Shown: one piece after another, positions 52,971 to 61,241 of the stretch
Position numbering within the stretch: position 1 is the stretch's first letter
Layout of the letters: every line of letters begins with the position of its first letter
Source of the DNA: Streptomyces luteolifulvus
GTDB lineage: Bacteria; Actinomycetota; Actinomycetes; Streptomycetales; Streptomycetaceae
Length of the DNA stretch: 64,000 bases
NCBI RefSeq assembly: GCF_008806595.1
Contig: NZ_VZRB01000025.1
Coordinates: 62,001 to 126,000, forward strand
Reading direction: 5' to 3'
The notes under the pieces: model-generated
Database searches by the model: none
What the model saw: the letters and a program-made list of their open reading frames with translations, nothing else
Told to the model about the DNA's origin: nothing
Translations under genes and position numbers: made by a program

Positions 52971-54695
52971 TCAGCTCGCGGCGGGGGCGGCGACGGCGGC
53001 GAGGGTGCCGTTCAGGTAGGCCGCGCGGGTGGCGTGGCGCTGGATCTTGCCGCTGGACGTCTTCGGGATCGTGCCGGGGCGGACCAGGACGACGTCGTGG
53101 ACGGCGAGTCCGTGGGCCTCGCCGACGGCGCTGCGGATCACATCGGTGATCTGCTCGGCCTCGTCCTCCGACTCCGGGGCCGCTTCCGCGACGAGGACGG
53201 GCTGTTCGCCCGCCACTCCGCCGTCCACGGAGAACGCGGCGGTGCAGCCGGGCCGCAGCGCCGGGTGGCACAGTTCGGCGGACAGTTCCAGGTCCTGCGG
53301 GTAGTGGTTGCGGCCGTCGATGACGATCAGGTCCTTGAGACGGCCGGTGACGAACAGCTCGCCGTCGCGCAGGAATCCGAGGTCTCCGGTGCGCAGGAAG
53401 CGGCCCTCGCGGCCGGCGAGCGTGGCGCGGAAGGTCTCGCGGGTGGCGAGGGTGTTGCGCCAGTAGCCCTTGGCGACGCTCGCGCCGGCGACCCAGATCT
53501 CGCCGACCTCGCCCTCGGCGAGCTCCTCCTGTCGCTCGGGGTCGGCGACGACCACGGTCGTACCGGGGGCGGGCCGGCCGGAGGAGACGGCCGCCGCGTC
53601 CGCCGCGCCGGCGTGCGGGCCGGTCTCCGCGGCCTCGATCAGGGTGGGCGGGGCGTCGACCGCGCCGCCGGTGACCATCAGGGTGGCCTCGGCCAGTCCG
53701 TAGCACGGGTAGAAGGCCTCGCGCCGGAAGCCGACCGGGGCGAAGGTCTCGGCGAAGCGCCGCAGGGTGGCGGCCCGTACCGGTTCGGCGCCGTTGAAGG
53801 CGACCTTCCAGGAGCTGAGGTCGAGGCCGTCGAGGAGGTCGGGCGTGGCGTGCTTCAGACACAGCTCGTAGCCGAAGTTGGGGCCGCCGCTGCTGTGCGG
53901 GCGGAAGTGGCTGACGGCGGTCAGCCAGCGCTCGGGCCGTTGCAGGAAGTGCAGCGGGGAGAAGAGCGTGGCGGTCGCGCCGAGGTGGAGCGTGTTGAGG
54001 ACGGGTCCCATGAGGCCCATGTCGTGGTACACGGGCAGCCAGCTGACGGCCAGTTCGTGGTCGTACTCCGCGATGACGTCGGGGGTGTGGCCCATCCGGT
54101 CGGTGATGACCCGCTCGTTGTCCAGCAGGTTCCCGTGGGTGACGACCACGCCGCGCGGGGCCGAGGTGGAGCCGGAGGTGTACTGGAGGAAGGCGACCGA
54201 GTCGGCGGTGAGTTCGGGTTCGCGCCAGGAGCCGGCCGCGTCGTCGGGTATGTCCTCGGTGGACACCCAGGTGATGTCGGCGAGTTCGGGCAGATGCTCC
54301 GCCATCGCGCCCAGGGCGGCGAGGACTTCACGCCCGCCGAGGATCACCTTGACGTCCGCGTCGGCCATCAGGCGCTTCATCCGCGTCAGCGCCCGGTGGT
54401 TCTGCGACCGGCCCTGCGGGGGCACGCCCGGCACGGCGACGACTCCGGCCGACAGACAGCCCAGGTAGCCGCAGATGAACTCCAGGCCGGGCGGGTAGAG
54501 CAGCATGGCGCGGGAGCCGGCCAGGCCGCGTTCCTGCAGCCAGGCGGCGACCGCCCGGGCCCGGCGGGCCAGACGCCCGTACGAGATGTCCTGGATCTCC
54601 CCGTCGAAGTCGCCGGTGACGAGGTAGCGGTACGCGGTCCGGTCGGGCTGGTGCGAGGCGTGCGTGGTCAGCAGATCGACCAGGGATCGAGCCAT
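52971..54695 (-). CDS. Fatty-acyl-AMP ligase (FAAL), 574 aa
   Basis: The enzyme activates a fatty acid as acyl-AMP and passes it to a carrier protein instead of coenzyme A. Adenylation motifs are LQYTSGSTSAPRG (170-182), WLPVYHDMGLMG, YGLAEATLMVTGG, a GRLKDLIVIDGRNHYPQDLE core and the catalytic lysine in PKTSSGKIQRHA near the end. The pattern with YHDMGL and RNHYPQDLE is that of FAALs, not CoA ligases. It is the first gene of the operon, 130 bp before the megasynthase, whose N-terminal ACP is the likely acceptor. Confidence 0.93.
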   Translation of the reverse strand: MARSLVDLLTTHASHQPDRTAYRYLVTGDFDGEIQDISYGRLARRARAVAAWLQERGLAGSRAMLLYPPGLEFICGYLGCLSAGVVAVPGVPPQGRSQNHRALTRMKRLMADADVKVILGGREVLAALGAMAEHLPELADITWVSTEDIPDDAAGSWREPELTADSVAFLQYTSGSTSAPRGVVVTHGNLLDNERVITDRMGHTPDVIAEYDHELAVSWLPVYHDMGLMGPVLNTLHLGATATLFSPLHFLQRPERWLTAVSHFRPHSSGGPNFGYELCLKHATPDLLDGLDLSSWKVAFNGAEPVRAATLRRFAETFAPVGFRREAFYPCYGLAEATLMVTGGAVDAPPTLIEAAETGPHAGAADAAAVSSGRPAPGTTVVVADPERQEELAEGEVGEIWVAGASVAKGYWRNTLATRETFRATLAGREGRFLRTGDLGFLRDGELFVTGRLKDLIVIDGRNHYPQDLELSAELCHPALRPGCTAAFSVDGGVAGEQPVLVAEAAPESEDEAEQITDVIRSAVGEAHGLAVHDVVLVRPGTIPKTSSGKIQRHATRAAYLNGTLAAVAAPAAS

Positions 54696-55045
54696 ATGAC
54701 GAGTCTCACCTGTCTGGATCGGTGTGCGAGAAACCGGAGTTCTGGAGCCGCGTGACAGGTACGTGCGAAAGGCATGGACACCCTGGCCCCCTTGCCAGAC
54801 CGCCCAACCCGGACCACTCCCGGGAGCTGTTGGTCACACAGACTCCTCGGGGTCCCCCCGTCCCAGTTGGCTACCGGTGAGTAGCACCCTAGCAAGTCCC
54901 GTGGGACTCGCCGACCGATGCAGCGTAAACCCTGGATGTCCTACAGATTTTGACGTTTCGAAGCAGTGTCCGATGCAGCAACTCGGCCTGATCCGGCCAC
55001 CGGACGTATCACGGTGGCCGGGTCGTGTCGCGGAAGCGCCGGCCG
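54696..55045 (-). promoter_or_regulatory. Promoter region of the FAAL-PKS operon
   Basis: This 350-bp stretch has no gene. It holds the inverted repeat GCTACCGGTGAGTAGC (54870-54885), which resembles the TTAC/GTAA-type boxes of TetR repressors of fatty-acid genes. A TAGGGT -10-like hexamer lies beside it on the minus strand (54887-54892). An AT-rich patch, CTACAGATTTTGACGTTTCG, lies at 54940-54959. The untranslated leader of the ligase mRNA would be about 180 bases. Confidence 0.5.
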
Positions 55046-55282
55046 TCAGCCGCCGTTCAGTCGCGAGCGCAGGAGCTGCTTGCCCATCTCCGCTCCCTTG
55101 CGGCTGTCCGCCTGGGCCTTGCGGAACAGGTCGGCGACCTCTGTGTCCTTCGCGCGCTCGGCGTCCTTGATGTAGGTCTCCAGGCGCAGGGCGTTGTTCA
55201 GGCACGCCTCCACGTACCAGATCAGGTCGTAGTTCTTGTCCGGCGTTCCGGTCACGCCGCCGGTTTCCGCGGTGCTGGTCAT
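55046..55282 (-). CDS. Conserved hypothetical protein, 78 aa
   Basis: The ATG at 55282 is preceded by AAGGAGG with five-base spacing. The protein is soluble and mostly helical (DLIWYVEACLNNALRLETYI; VADLFRKAQADSRKGAEMGK), like a short four-helix unit. I recall similar small proteins in many Streptomyces, without a function. It lies between the lipoprotein gene and the PKS operon on the same strand. Confidence 0.75.
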   Translation of the reverse strand: MTSTAETGGVTGTPDKNYDLIWYVEACLNNALRLETYIKDAERAKDTEVADLFRKAQADSRKGAEMGKQLLRSRLNGG

Positions 55283-55390
55283 GCGGGCCTCCTTCATCAT
55301 GTGGGGCCCGGGTACCCGCCCCCCGACCGGGCACACGGTCTCGGCCCACGTCCCCCAGGAACCGGTGGGTGTGGATCCCGAAGTACGGAA

Positions 55391-56038
55391 CTACGGGGTG
55401 AAGACCTGCTCCAGTCGGTGGATGGCGCCGTCGGCCCCGGTCTCGTAGCGGAAGACGAGGCCGGAGTTCGGGTTCGCGGCGACCCAGTCGATCAGCTCCT
55501 GCACGCCGATCCGCTGGTTCTCGGTGGTCTCGGTGATGGGGTTGGTGGCGGTGACGTACGCGGCCTGGTCGAGGGCCCAGCGGCTCTCCTCGCCGGTGAC
55601 GACGAAGGGCGGGCCGTCGGTGTCCTTTCCGGGGCATCCCCAGGCCCCGTGCTGGATGACGAGGTTCACCTTCCCGGTGCTGCCGTCGAGTTCCTCGATG
55701 CGGTAGAGGGCGAGTTCGTCGGGATCGACGTGGTCGGGGCTCGGCGGCTCGGAGGCGCAGTCGGCGGGGGACGGGGTGGCCGTGGCTGTCTTGGTGTGCT
55801 TGGCGGCGGGCGTGGCACTGGCGGCCGTACCGGCCGACGAGGTCGCCGTGCCGGCCGCGCTCGGCGAGGCGTCGGGCGTCCCGCCGGCCGTGCTCGGCGA
55901 CGAGGTGGCCGTGGCGCCCGTGCTCGGCGAGGCGTCCGCCTCGGTGGCGGACGTGTCCTTCCCGCATCCGGTCAGCACAACACTCAGCGCGACGGCCGTG
56001 AGCGCGAGCACCGCGGGTCTGAGACGGTCGGCATTCAT
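55391..56038 (-). CDS. Lipoprotein, 215 aa
   Basis: The signal peptide ends in a lipobox, LTGC (Cys25), so the protein is attached to the outer face of the membrane. A low-complexity Ala/Ser/Thr/Pro stalk (residues 30-95) is followed by a domain of about 120 residues (ELALYRIEELDGSTGKVNLV; NQRIGVQELIDWVAANPNSG; FRYETGADGAIHRLEQVF). No family is recognised. Confidence 0.82.
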   Translation of the reverse strand: MNADRLRPAVLALTAVALSVVLTGCGKDTSATEADASPSTGATATSSPSTAGGTPDASPSAAGTATSSAGTAASATPAAKHTKTATATPSPADCASEPPSPDHVDPDELALYRIEELDGSTGKVNLVIQHGAWGCPGKDTDGPPFVVTGEESRWALDQAAYVTATNPITETTENQRIGVQELIDWVAANPNSGLVFRYETGADGAIHRLEQVFTP

Positions 56039-56357
56039 CTGGGAGGTCCCCCTGTTTCACGGGCGGCCCAGTCGGCCGCACCCAGAGCGGGACCGTAGCA
56101 ACGATCTTTTCGCCCGGCAGTAGCCGGACTCCCGATGTCACAGAGCCGAGACATGATCGTCGCCGCGCGCGGACCGTGTGACGTCGCAGAGGAGCAGAGG
56201 GTCGCAAGAGACCAGAGGAAGGGAGCAGGCCGAAGGCGCGGACGACGGGGACCCGACCGGTCCCCCGTTCCGGTCGTGCCCCCGCGGCCCGTCGAATCTA
56301 CGGCGCAGGCAGAGCCCCTGTGTACCGCGTCGATGCCCGCTGTGGTGCCGGGAGGGC
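56039..56357. other. Intergenic region without a gene
   Basis: No coding frame here has a ribosome site or plausible composition. On the minus strand, GTTGCTACGGTCCC (about 56085-56102) could be the -10 region of the lipoprotein promoter. Nothing else is visible. Confidence 0.4.
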
Positions 56358-57893
56358 TCACCCGTGCACAGATGAGTCCGGATGGCCCGTTTTCGACGGG
56401 TCGAGGGCGGGCGGTTCGAGCTCACCCATTGCCACATGGGCGACGACGACCTCGTAGAGGTCGCTGCCCGCGGCGAGGAGCTGGCGTTCGAGGACGGGCT
56501 CCGCGCTGCGGACGTGTTCGCGCACGGTCTGGGCATGGACGCCCAGGGTCTGGGCGGCCCGTTCGGCGTTGCCTCCCTCGGCGATCCAGGCGCGCAGGCT
56601 GCGGCGCAGATCCCGGGCGTCCGTGTCCAGGCGCCCGAGGAGGTCGCCGGCCCAGGTGCGCAGCGCGGGCCCGGCGAGCAGTTCGCCGAGCGGGGTGGGG
56701 GATGCCGCCCCGGCGCCGTCGGCGGCCGCCTCCTCGCCCAGGCCGACCTGGGTGTTCAGCGCGAGGTGGACTACGGCGCGGACGGTGAGGTCGGAGAAGT
56801 CGGTGTGCAGCAGGCCCTCGACGCGTTCCATGCGGGCGCGGACGGTGTTCCGGCTGACACCGAGGACCTTCGCGGCACTCACGGCGGTGAACTCCAGGCC
56901 CAGCCGGGTGGTGGCGAGCAGTTCGGCCCGGGTGTGGTGGGGCAGGGCGTCCAGCGGGCGCAGCATCCGGGTCGTCCAGACGCGCAGGACCTCCGGGTCC
57001 ATCAGGCGTTCGGGGTGGGTGCGTTCGGCGTACACCGCGGTCTTGTCCGGGCGGAACCGCGCCACGGCGAGGGCGCTCACGGCCTGCCCGTACGCGGTGG
57101 CGGTCCGGGCCAGGCTCTGCCGGGCGCTGCCGCCGAGGAAGGTGCCCGGGTGCCTGACGACGAGCGATCGCAGTGCCTCGGCAGGGGCTTCGCCGGGGGC
57201 GACGACGATGACGTGCCGGTCCATGGCCGGGCAGCGCACGACCAGGGCCTGCTCGGCCGTCGCCTCGATGCACTCCTCGGCGAGCCGGTCGCGTTCGCCG
57301 GGGCGGCTTTCGGCGACGAAGACACAGGCGGTGTCCGTGTCGAGCAGACCGGGCCACAGGCCCGCGGCGACCCGGCGCGCCGAGACGGTGTCCTCCACCA
57401 TCAGCAGCTGCAGGATCGCCAGCCTCAGATCGGCCGCCGCCCGCTTCAGCCGGCGCCCGGCCTCGGCCGTCTCCCGTGCCCGCAGCAGGAGTTCGACGAG
57501 CTGGGCGGTGCGCGTCACGATGTCGGCGGCGCGCCGGTCGAACGGTGTCTCGCGCGCCACCGCGAGCACCCAGCCCGACGCCGTGTAGGGGTGGTGGACC
57601 CTGACGAGGCGCAGATGGCGGCCCCCCTCGTCCAGGGCGGCGGAGGCGATACGGCCGGTGACGATGTCCGCGACCAGGTCCTCGTCCAGCGTCGTCGGCG
57701 CGCCGGCGACCAGGCGGCCCGCGTCGTCCCGCAGGCATGCGGTGCCGTCCACGGTGCCGGCGAGCCAGGTGACGACTCTGCGCACGTCGCGCCCGGTCGG
57801 CCGCAGATGTTCGAGCAGTTCCTGCGCCCACGTCGGGTCCCCGGCGTCCCGCGCCTCCGTCGTGGGACGGCTGTCGTCCTCTCGGCCAGCCAT
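56358..57893 (-). CDS. PucR-type helix-turn-helix regulator, 511 aa
   Basis: The N-terminal half looks like a sensory region (VVTWLAGTVDGTACLRDDAG; ASGWVLAVARETPFDRRAAD). Two HTH segments follow: SAAKVLGVSRNTVRARMERV near residue 350 and AAQTLGVHAQTVREHVRSAE near 455. This is the layout of PucR/CdaR-like activators, with a second HTH added. GAGGAGAAGG precedes the ATG at 57893. The frame is open for 108 more codons upstream, but that stretch has no family resemblance. Confidence 0.82.
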   Translation of the reverse strand: MAGREDDSRPTTEARDAGDPTWAQELLEHLRPTGRDVRRVVTWLAGTVDGTACLRDDAGRLVAGAPTTLDEDLVADIVTGRIASAALDEGGRHLRLVRVHHPYTASGWVLAVARETPFDRRAADIVTRTAQLVELLLRARETAEAGRRLKRAAADLRLAILQLLMVEDTVSARRVAAGLWPGLLDTDTACVFVAESRPGERDRLAEECIEATAEQALVVRCPAMDRHVIVVAPGEAPAEALRSLVVRHPGTFLGGSARQSLARTATAYGQAVSALAVARFRPDKTAVYAERTHPERLMDPEVLRVWTTRMLRPLDALPHHTRAELLATTRLGLEFTAVSAAKVLGVSRNTVRARMERVEGLLHTDFSDLTVRAVVHLALNTQVGLGEEAAADGAGAASPTPLGELLAGPALRTWAGDLLGRLDTDARDLRRSLRAWIAEGGNAERAAQTLGVHAQTVREHVRSAEPVLERQLLAAGSDLYEVVVAHVAMGELEPPALDPSKTGHPDSSVHG

Positions 57894-58233
57894 TCGGCCT
57901 TCTCCTCGTGTGTTGCCTCGTCCACCGGTCGGGGACGTTACCCGACACCTGCCCCGCGGCCGGGTCACGGACGCGGACCGGGAGGTGGCGGTCCAGCGGG
58001 TGGGCGGGCGGGGCGGCAGGGCGGACCCCCGTCCGCCACCCGCGCTGCTGGTCCCGCACCCGTTGCTCACCTCGTCCCCCACCGCGAAACCCGTCCGGCG
58101 GCGCAGGGCCTCCTCCTGGTACGGGCAGACCAGACCGCCGACCGCGTCCGCGGGGCTCCAGGGGCGAGGGGGAGCGAGGCAGCCACCCCCGTCCTGCGCG
58201 GCCGCCCCCGCGGTCACGGCATAAGCTCGGCGG
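57894..58233. other. Divergent intergenic region, no gene seen
   Basis: This 340-bp GC-rich gap separates the PucR-type gene from the YrdC-type gene, and must hold both promoters. I see no clear promoter boxes, operators or hairpins. Confidence 0.4.
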
Positions 58234-58854
58234 ATGGCGAAGTACTACGACGTGCACCCCGACAACCCGCAGCCGCGCACCATCTCTCAGATTGCCGACA
58301 GCGTCCGTGCGGACGCGCTCATCGCGTATCCGACGGACTCCTGTTACGCGCTGGGCTGCCGGCTGGGCAGCCGTGACGGCATCGACCGGATCCGTACGAT
58401 CCGCCGCCTGGACGACCGGCACCATTTCACCCTCGTGTGCCAGGACTTCGCCCAGCTGGGCCAGTTCGTACGGATCGACAACGACGTGTTCCGCGCGATC
58501 AAGGCGTCCACGCCCGGCAGTTACACCTTCATCCTGCCCGCGACGAGGGAGGTGCCACGCATGCTCCAGCATCCTAAGAAGAAGACGGTCGGTGTGCGCA
58601 TCCCCGACCATGTCGTCACCCAGGCGCTGCTGGCCGAGCTCGGCGAGCCGCTCCTGTCCAGCACGCTGCTGCTGCCGGACGAGGACGAGCCGATGACGCA
58701 GGGCTGGGAGATCAAGGACCGCCTGGACCACGTCCTGGACGCGGTGGTCGACTCCGGGGAGTGCGGCACGGAGCCGACGACGGTCATCGACTTCTCCGGG
58801 GGCGAGGCCGAGATCGTACGGCGCGGGGCGGGCGACACGACGCGCTTCGAGTGA
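58234..58854 (+). CDS. L-threonylcarbamoyladenylate synthase family protein (YciO/Sua5)
   Basis: The protein is a single YrdC domain: ALIAYPTDSCYALGCRLGS binds the nucleotide, and RHHFTLVCQDFAQLGQFV and TPGSYTFILPATREVP are family blocks. It resembles the YciO branch more than TsaC. The reaction would be threonylcarbamoyl-AMP synthesis for tRNA t6A, though YciO-type proteins may have another role. It is 206 residues long and lacks the Sua5 C-terminal domain. Confidence 0.85.
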   Translation: MAKYYDVHPDNPQPRTISQIADSVRADALIAYPTDSCYALGCRLGSRDGIDRIRTIRRLDDRHHFTLVCQDFAQLGQFVRIDNDVFRAIKASTPGSYTFILPATREVPRMLQHPKKKTVGVRIPDHVVTQALLAELGEPLLSSTLLLPDEDEPMTQGWEIKDRLDHVLDAVVDSGECGTEPTTVIDFSGGEAEIVRRGAGDTTRFE

Positions 58855-58979
58855 ACGGCGAACAGCCGGGCCGACGGCCGAAGCGGCCCGGACACCGGGC
58901 GTGCCACGATGGCCTCGGCCCGGCTCTCCCAGGGGCGGGATCCTTGCCGACGCCCCCACGCAGAGAGGCAGTCCCGGCC

Positions 58980-59735
58980 ATGGCCGCCGTACAGGGAACC
59001 GCTGTCGACATCCCCACCGAAGACGGCACGGCCGACGCCTACCTGGTGCATCCCGCCGACGGCAGACCCCGGCCGGCCGTGCTGCTGTACATGGACGCCT
59101 TCGGGCTCCGCCCGCGGCTCATGTCGATGGCGGACCGGCTCGCCGGGGCCGGCTACACGGTCCTGGTGCCCAACGTGTTCTACCGTCACGGGCGCGCGCC
59201 CGTGGTGGAGTTGCCCGAGTTCATCGATCCGTCCGCCCGCCCGGAGATCTTCGAGTGCGTCGGTCCGCTGGTCCGGTCCCTGACACCCGAGCTCGCGATG
59301 CGGGACGCCGGTGCGTATCTGACCTGGTTGGCCGACTCCCCCGTGGTCACCGCCGGCCCGGTCGCCCTGACCGGCTACTGCATGGGCGCCCGGCTCGTCC
59401 TGCTGACCGCCGGCAGTTATCCGGAGCGGGTGGCGGCCGCGGCCGGATTCCACGGCGGGCGGCTGGCGACCGACGCCCCGGACAGCCCGCACCTGGTGGC
59501 CGGACGCATCACCGCGGAGCTGTGTTTCGCTCACGCCGACCGGGACCCCTCCCTGCCGCCCGAGCAGATCCAGCGCCTGGAGGACGCGCTCACCGCCGCG
59601 GGTGTCCGGCACCGCTGCGAGGTCTGTCCCGGCGCGCAGCACGGTTTCACCCAGGCCGACACGGCCGCGTACCAGCGTGAGGGGGACGAGCGGCACTGGG
59701 CGGCGCTGCTCGACCTGTTGAAGCGCACCTTCTGA
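58980..59735 (+). CDS. Dienelactone hydrolase family protein, 251 aa
   Basis: The ATG at 58980 opens a typical dienelactone hydrolase: PAVLLYMDAFGLRPRLMSMA, the nucleophile elbow GYCMGA with Cys134 and the histidine in GAQHGF near residue 225. Such cytosolic enzymes open lactones or esters. AGAGAGG lies about 13 bases upstream. It is followed by the GH64 gene with its own promoter. Confidence 0.88.
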   Translation: MAAVQGTAVDIPTEDGTADAYLVHPADGRPRPAVLLYMDAFGLRPRLMSMADRLAGAGYTVLVPNVFYRHGRAPVVELPEFIDPSARPEIFECVGPLVRSLTPELAMRDAGAYLTWLADSPVVTAGPVALTGYCMGARLVLLTAGSYPERVAAAAGFHGGRLATDAPDSPHLVAGRITAELCFAHADRDPSLPPEQIQRLEDALTAAGVRHRCEVCPGAQHGFTQADTAAYQREGDERHWAALLDLLKRTF

Positions 59736-59788
59736 CGGACAGGCGGTACCCGCGAGCGTCCGCGGGCACCGTTTTCTTGCCACGCTTA

Positions 59789-59831
59789 TTGACATGTTCG
59801 CGCCTCAACCGTAACGCTGAGAGCGCTCTCA
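59789..59831 (+). promoter_or_regulatory. Promoter and LacI-type operator of the GH64 gene
   Basis: TTGACA (59789-59794), a 17-bp spacer and TAACGC (59812-59817) form a near-consensus promoter. The perfect palindrome TGAGAGCGCTCTCA (59818-59831) starts right after the -10 box and would cover the transcription start. It is identical to the site at 2931-2944. Confidence 0.75.
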
Positions 59832-59873
59832 AACAGGTACGGACCAACCCCACAACCCGTACGGAGGTGGAGA

Positions 59874-61073
59874 GTGCTCGCAGGACTCAAGCACAGACTC
59901 CTCGCCACAGCCGCGGCGGCCGCCCTGCTCGGCGCGCTGCTCGCGTTTGCCACACCGGCGCCCGCACCCGCCGCGGTGCCCGCCACCATCCCCCTGAAAA
60001 TCACCAACAACTCCGGCCGCGGTGAGCCGGTGTACGTGTACAACCTCGGCACCCTGCTGGCGACCGGCCAACAGGGCTGGTCCGACGCGAACGGCACGTT
60101 CCATCCCTGGCCGGCGGGCGGCAACCCGCCCACACCCGCGCCCGACGCATCCATCCCCGGACCGGCCGCCGGGCAGTCGAAGACCATCCGGATCCCCAAG
60201 TTCTCGGGCCGGGTCTACTTCTCGTACGGCCAGAAACTCGTGTTCCGGCTGACCACCGGCGGCCTGGTGCAGCCGGCCGTGCAGAACCCGAGCGACCCGA
60301 ACCGCACGATCTTCTTCAACTGGTCCGAGTACACGCTGAACGACTCCGGACTGTGGCTCAACAGCACCCAGGTGGACATGTTCTCCGCGCCGTACGCGGT
60401 CGGTGTGCAGCGCTCCGACGGGAGCGTGAGCAGTACCGGGCACCTCAAGCCGGGCGGCTACAACGGGTTCTTCAACGCCCTGCGCGGGCAGCCGGGCGGC
60501 TGGGCGAACCTGATCCAGACCCGGTCGGACGGGACCGTGCTGCGGGCCCTCTCCCCCGGGTACGGGCTGGAGACCGGCGCGCTGCCGGCCTCCGTGATGG
60601 ACGACTACGTCAACCGCGTCTGGCAGAAGTACACGACGACGACCCTGACGGTGACCCCGTTCGCCGACCAGCCGGGCACCAAGTACTACGGCCGGGTCTC
60701 CGGCGGCGTCATGAACTTCACCAACAGCGCCGGGGCGGTCGTCACCAGCTTCCAGAAGCCGGACGCGGACAGCATCTTCGGCTGTCACAAGCGGCTGGAC
60801 GCGCCCAACGACGCGGTGCGCGGCCCGATCTCCCGCACACTGTGCGCGGGCTTCAACCGCTCCACACTCCTGGTGAACCCCAACCAGCCGGACACCACGA
60901 CCGCGAACTTCTACCGGGACGCGGTGACCAACCACTACGCCCGCAAGATCCATGCGCAGATGGCCGACGGCAAGGCGTACGCCTTCGCGTTCGACGACGT
61001 GGGACATCAGGAGTCCCTCGTCCACGACGGCTCCCCGCGCCAGGCCTATCTGACGCTCGATCCGCTGAACTGA
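59874..61073 (+). CDS. Secreted GH64 endo-beta-1,3-glucanase, 399 aa
   Basis: After a signal peptide (residues 1-34, ending in PAPAAV), the sequence follows the glycoside hydrolase family 64 laminaripentaose-producing glucanases: PLKITNNSGRGEPVYVYNLG, RIPKFSGRVYFSYGQKLVF, FFNWSEYTLNDSGLWLNSTQ, DMFSAPYAVGVQ and YAFAFDDVGHQESLVHD. The family cuts beta-1,3-glucan of fungal walls into five-sugar units. The GTG start has GGAGG just upstream. Repression through the overlapping LacI-type operator, lifted by a glucan-derived sugar, is inferred. Confidence 0.93.
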   Translation: MLAGLKHRLLATAAAAALLGALLAFATPAPAPAAVPATIPLKITNNSGRGEPVYVYNLGTLLATGQQGWSDANGTFHPWPAGGNPPTPAPDASIPGPAAGQSKTIRIPKFSGRVYFSYGQKLVFRLTTGGLVQPAVQNPSDPNRTIFFNWSEYTLNDSGLWLNSTQVDMFSAPYAVGVQRSDGSVSSTGHLKPGGYNGFFNALRGQPGGWANLIQTRSDGTVLRALSPGYGLETGALPASVMDDYVNRVWQKYTTTTLTVTPFADQPGTKYYGRVSGGVMNFTNSAGAVVTSFQKPDADSIFGCHKRLDAPNDAVRGPISRTLCAGFNRSTLLVNPNQPDTTTANFYRDAVTNHYARKIHAQMADGKAYAFAFDDVGHQESLVHDGSPRQAYLTLDPLN

Positions 61074-61079
61074 ACAGGC

Positions 61080-61119
61080 CGGCGTCCCGCACACGGAGCA
61101 AGCCGCGTGCGGGACGCCG
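61080..61119 (+). terminator. Terminator after the GH64 gene
   Basis: CGGCGTCCCGCAC (61080-61092) and GTGCGGGACGCCG (61107-61119) form a perfect 13-bp hairpin seven bases past the stop codon. Confidence 0.8.
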
Positions 61120-61241
61120 TCCATCCGGGGCCTGCTGTGGCCTGGCCACTCGTCAGAGGGCCCAGAATGCGGGGCCAGTTGGGCGCGCCGATCGGCACCA
61201 GCCCCTCTCTCCCGTCCCTAGATCGTTGTTACGGTGCACCG

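Noticed and set aside
52335..54755. Plus-strand open frame of 806 codons opposite the FAAL gene
   Set aside because: It is an antisense shadow with no recognisable domain, while the minus-strand FAAL has all its motifs.
57894..58217. N-terminal extension of the PucR-type regulator
   Set aside because: The frame is open, but the stretch is low complexity, and a strong ribosome site stands directly before the ATG at 57893.
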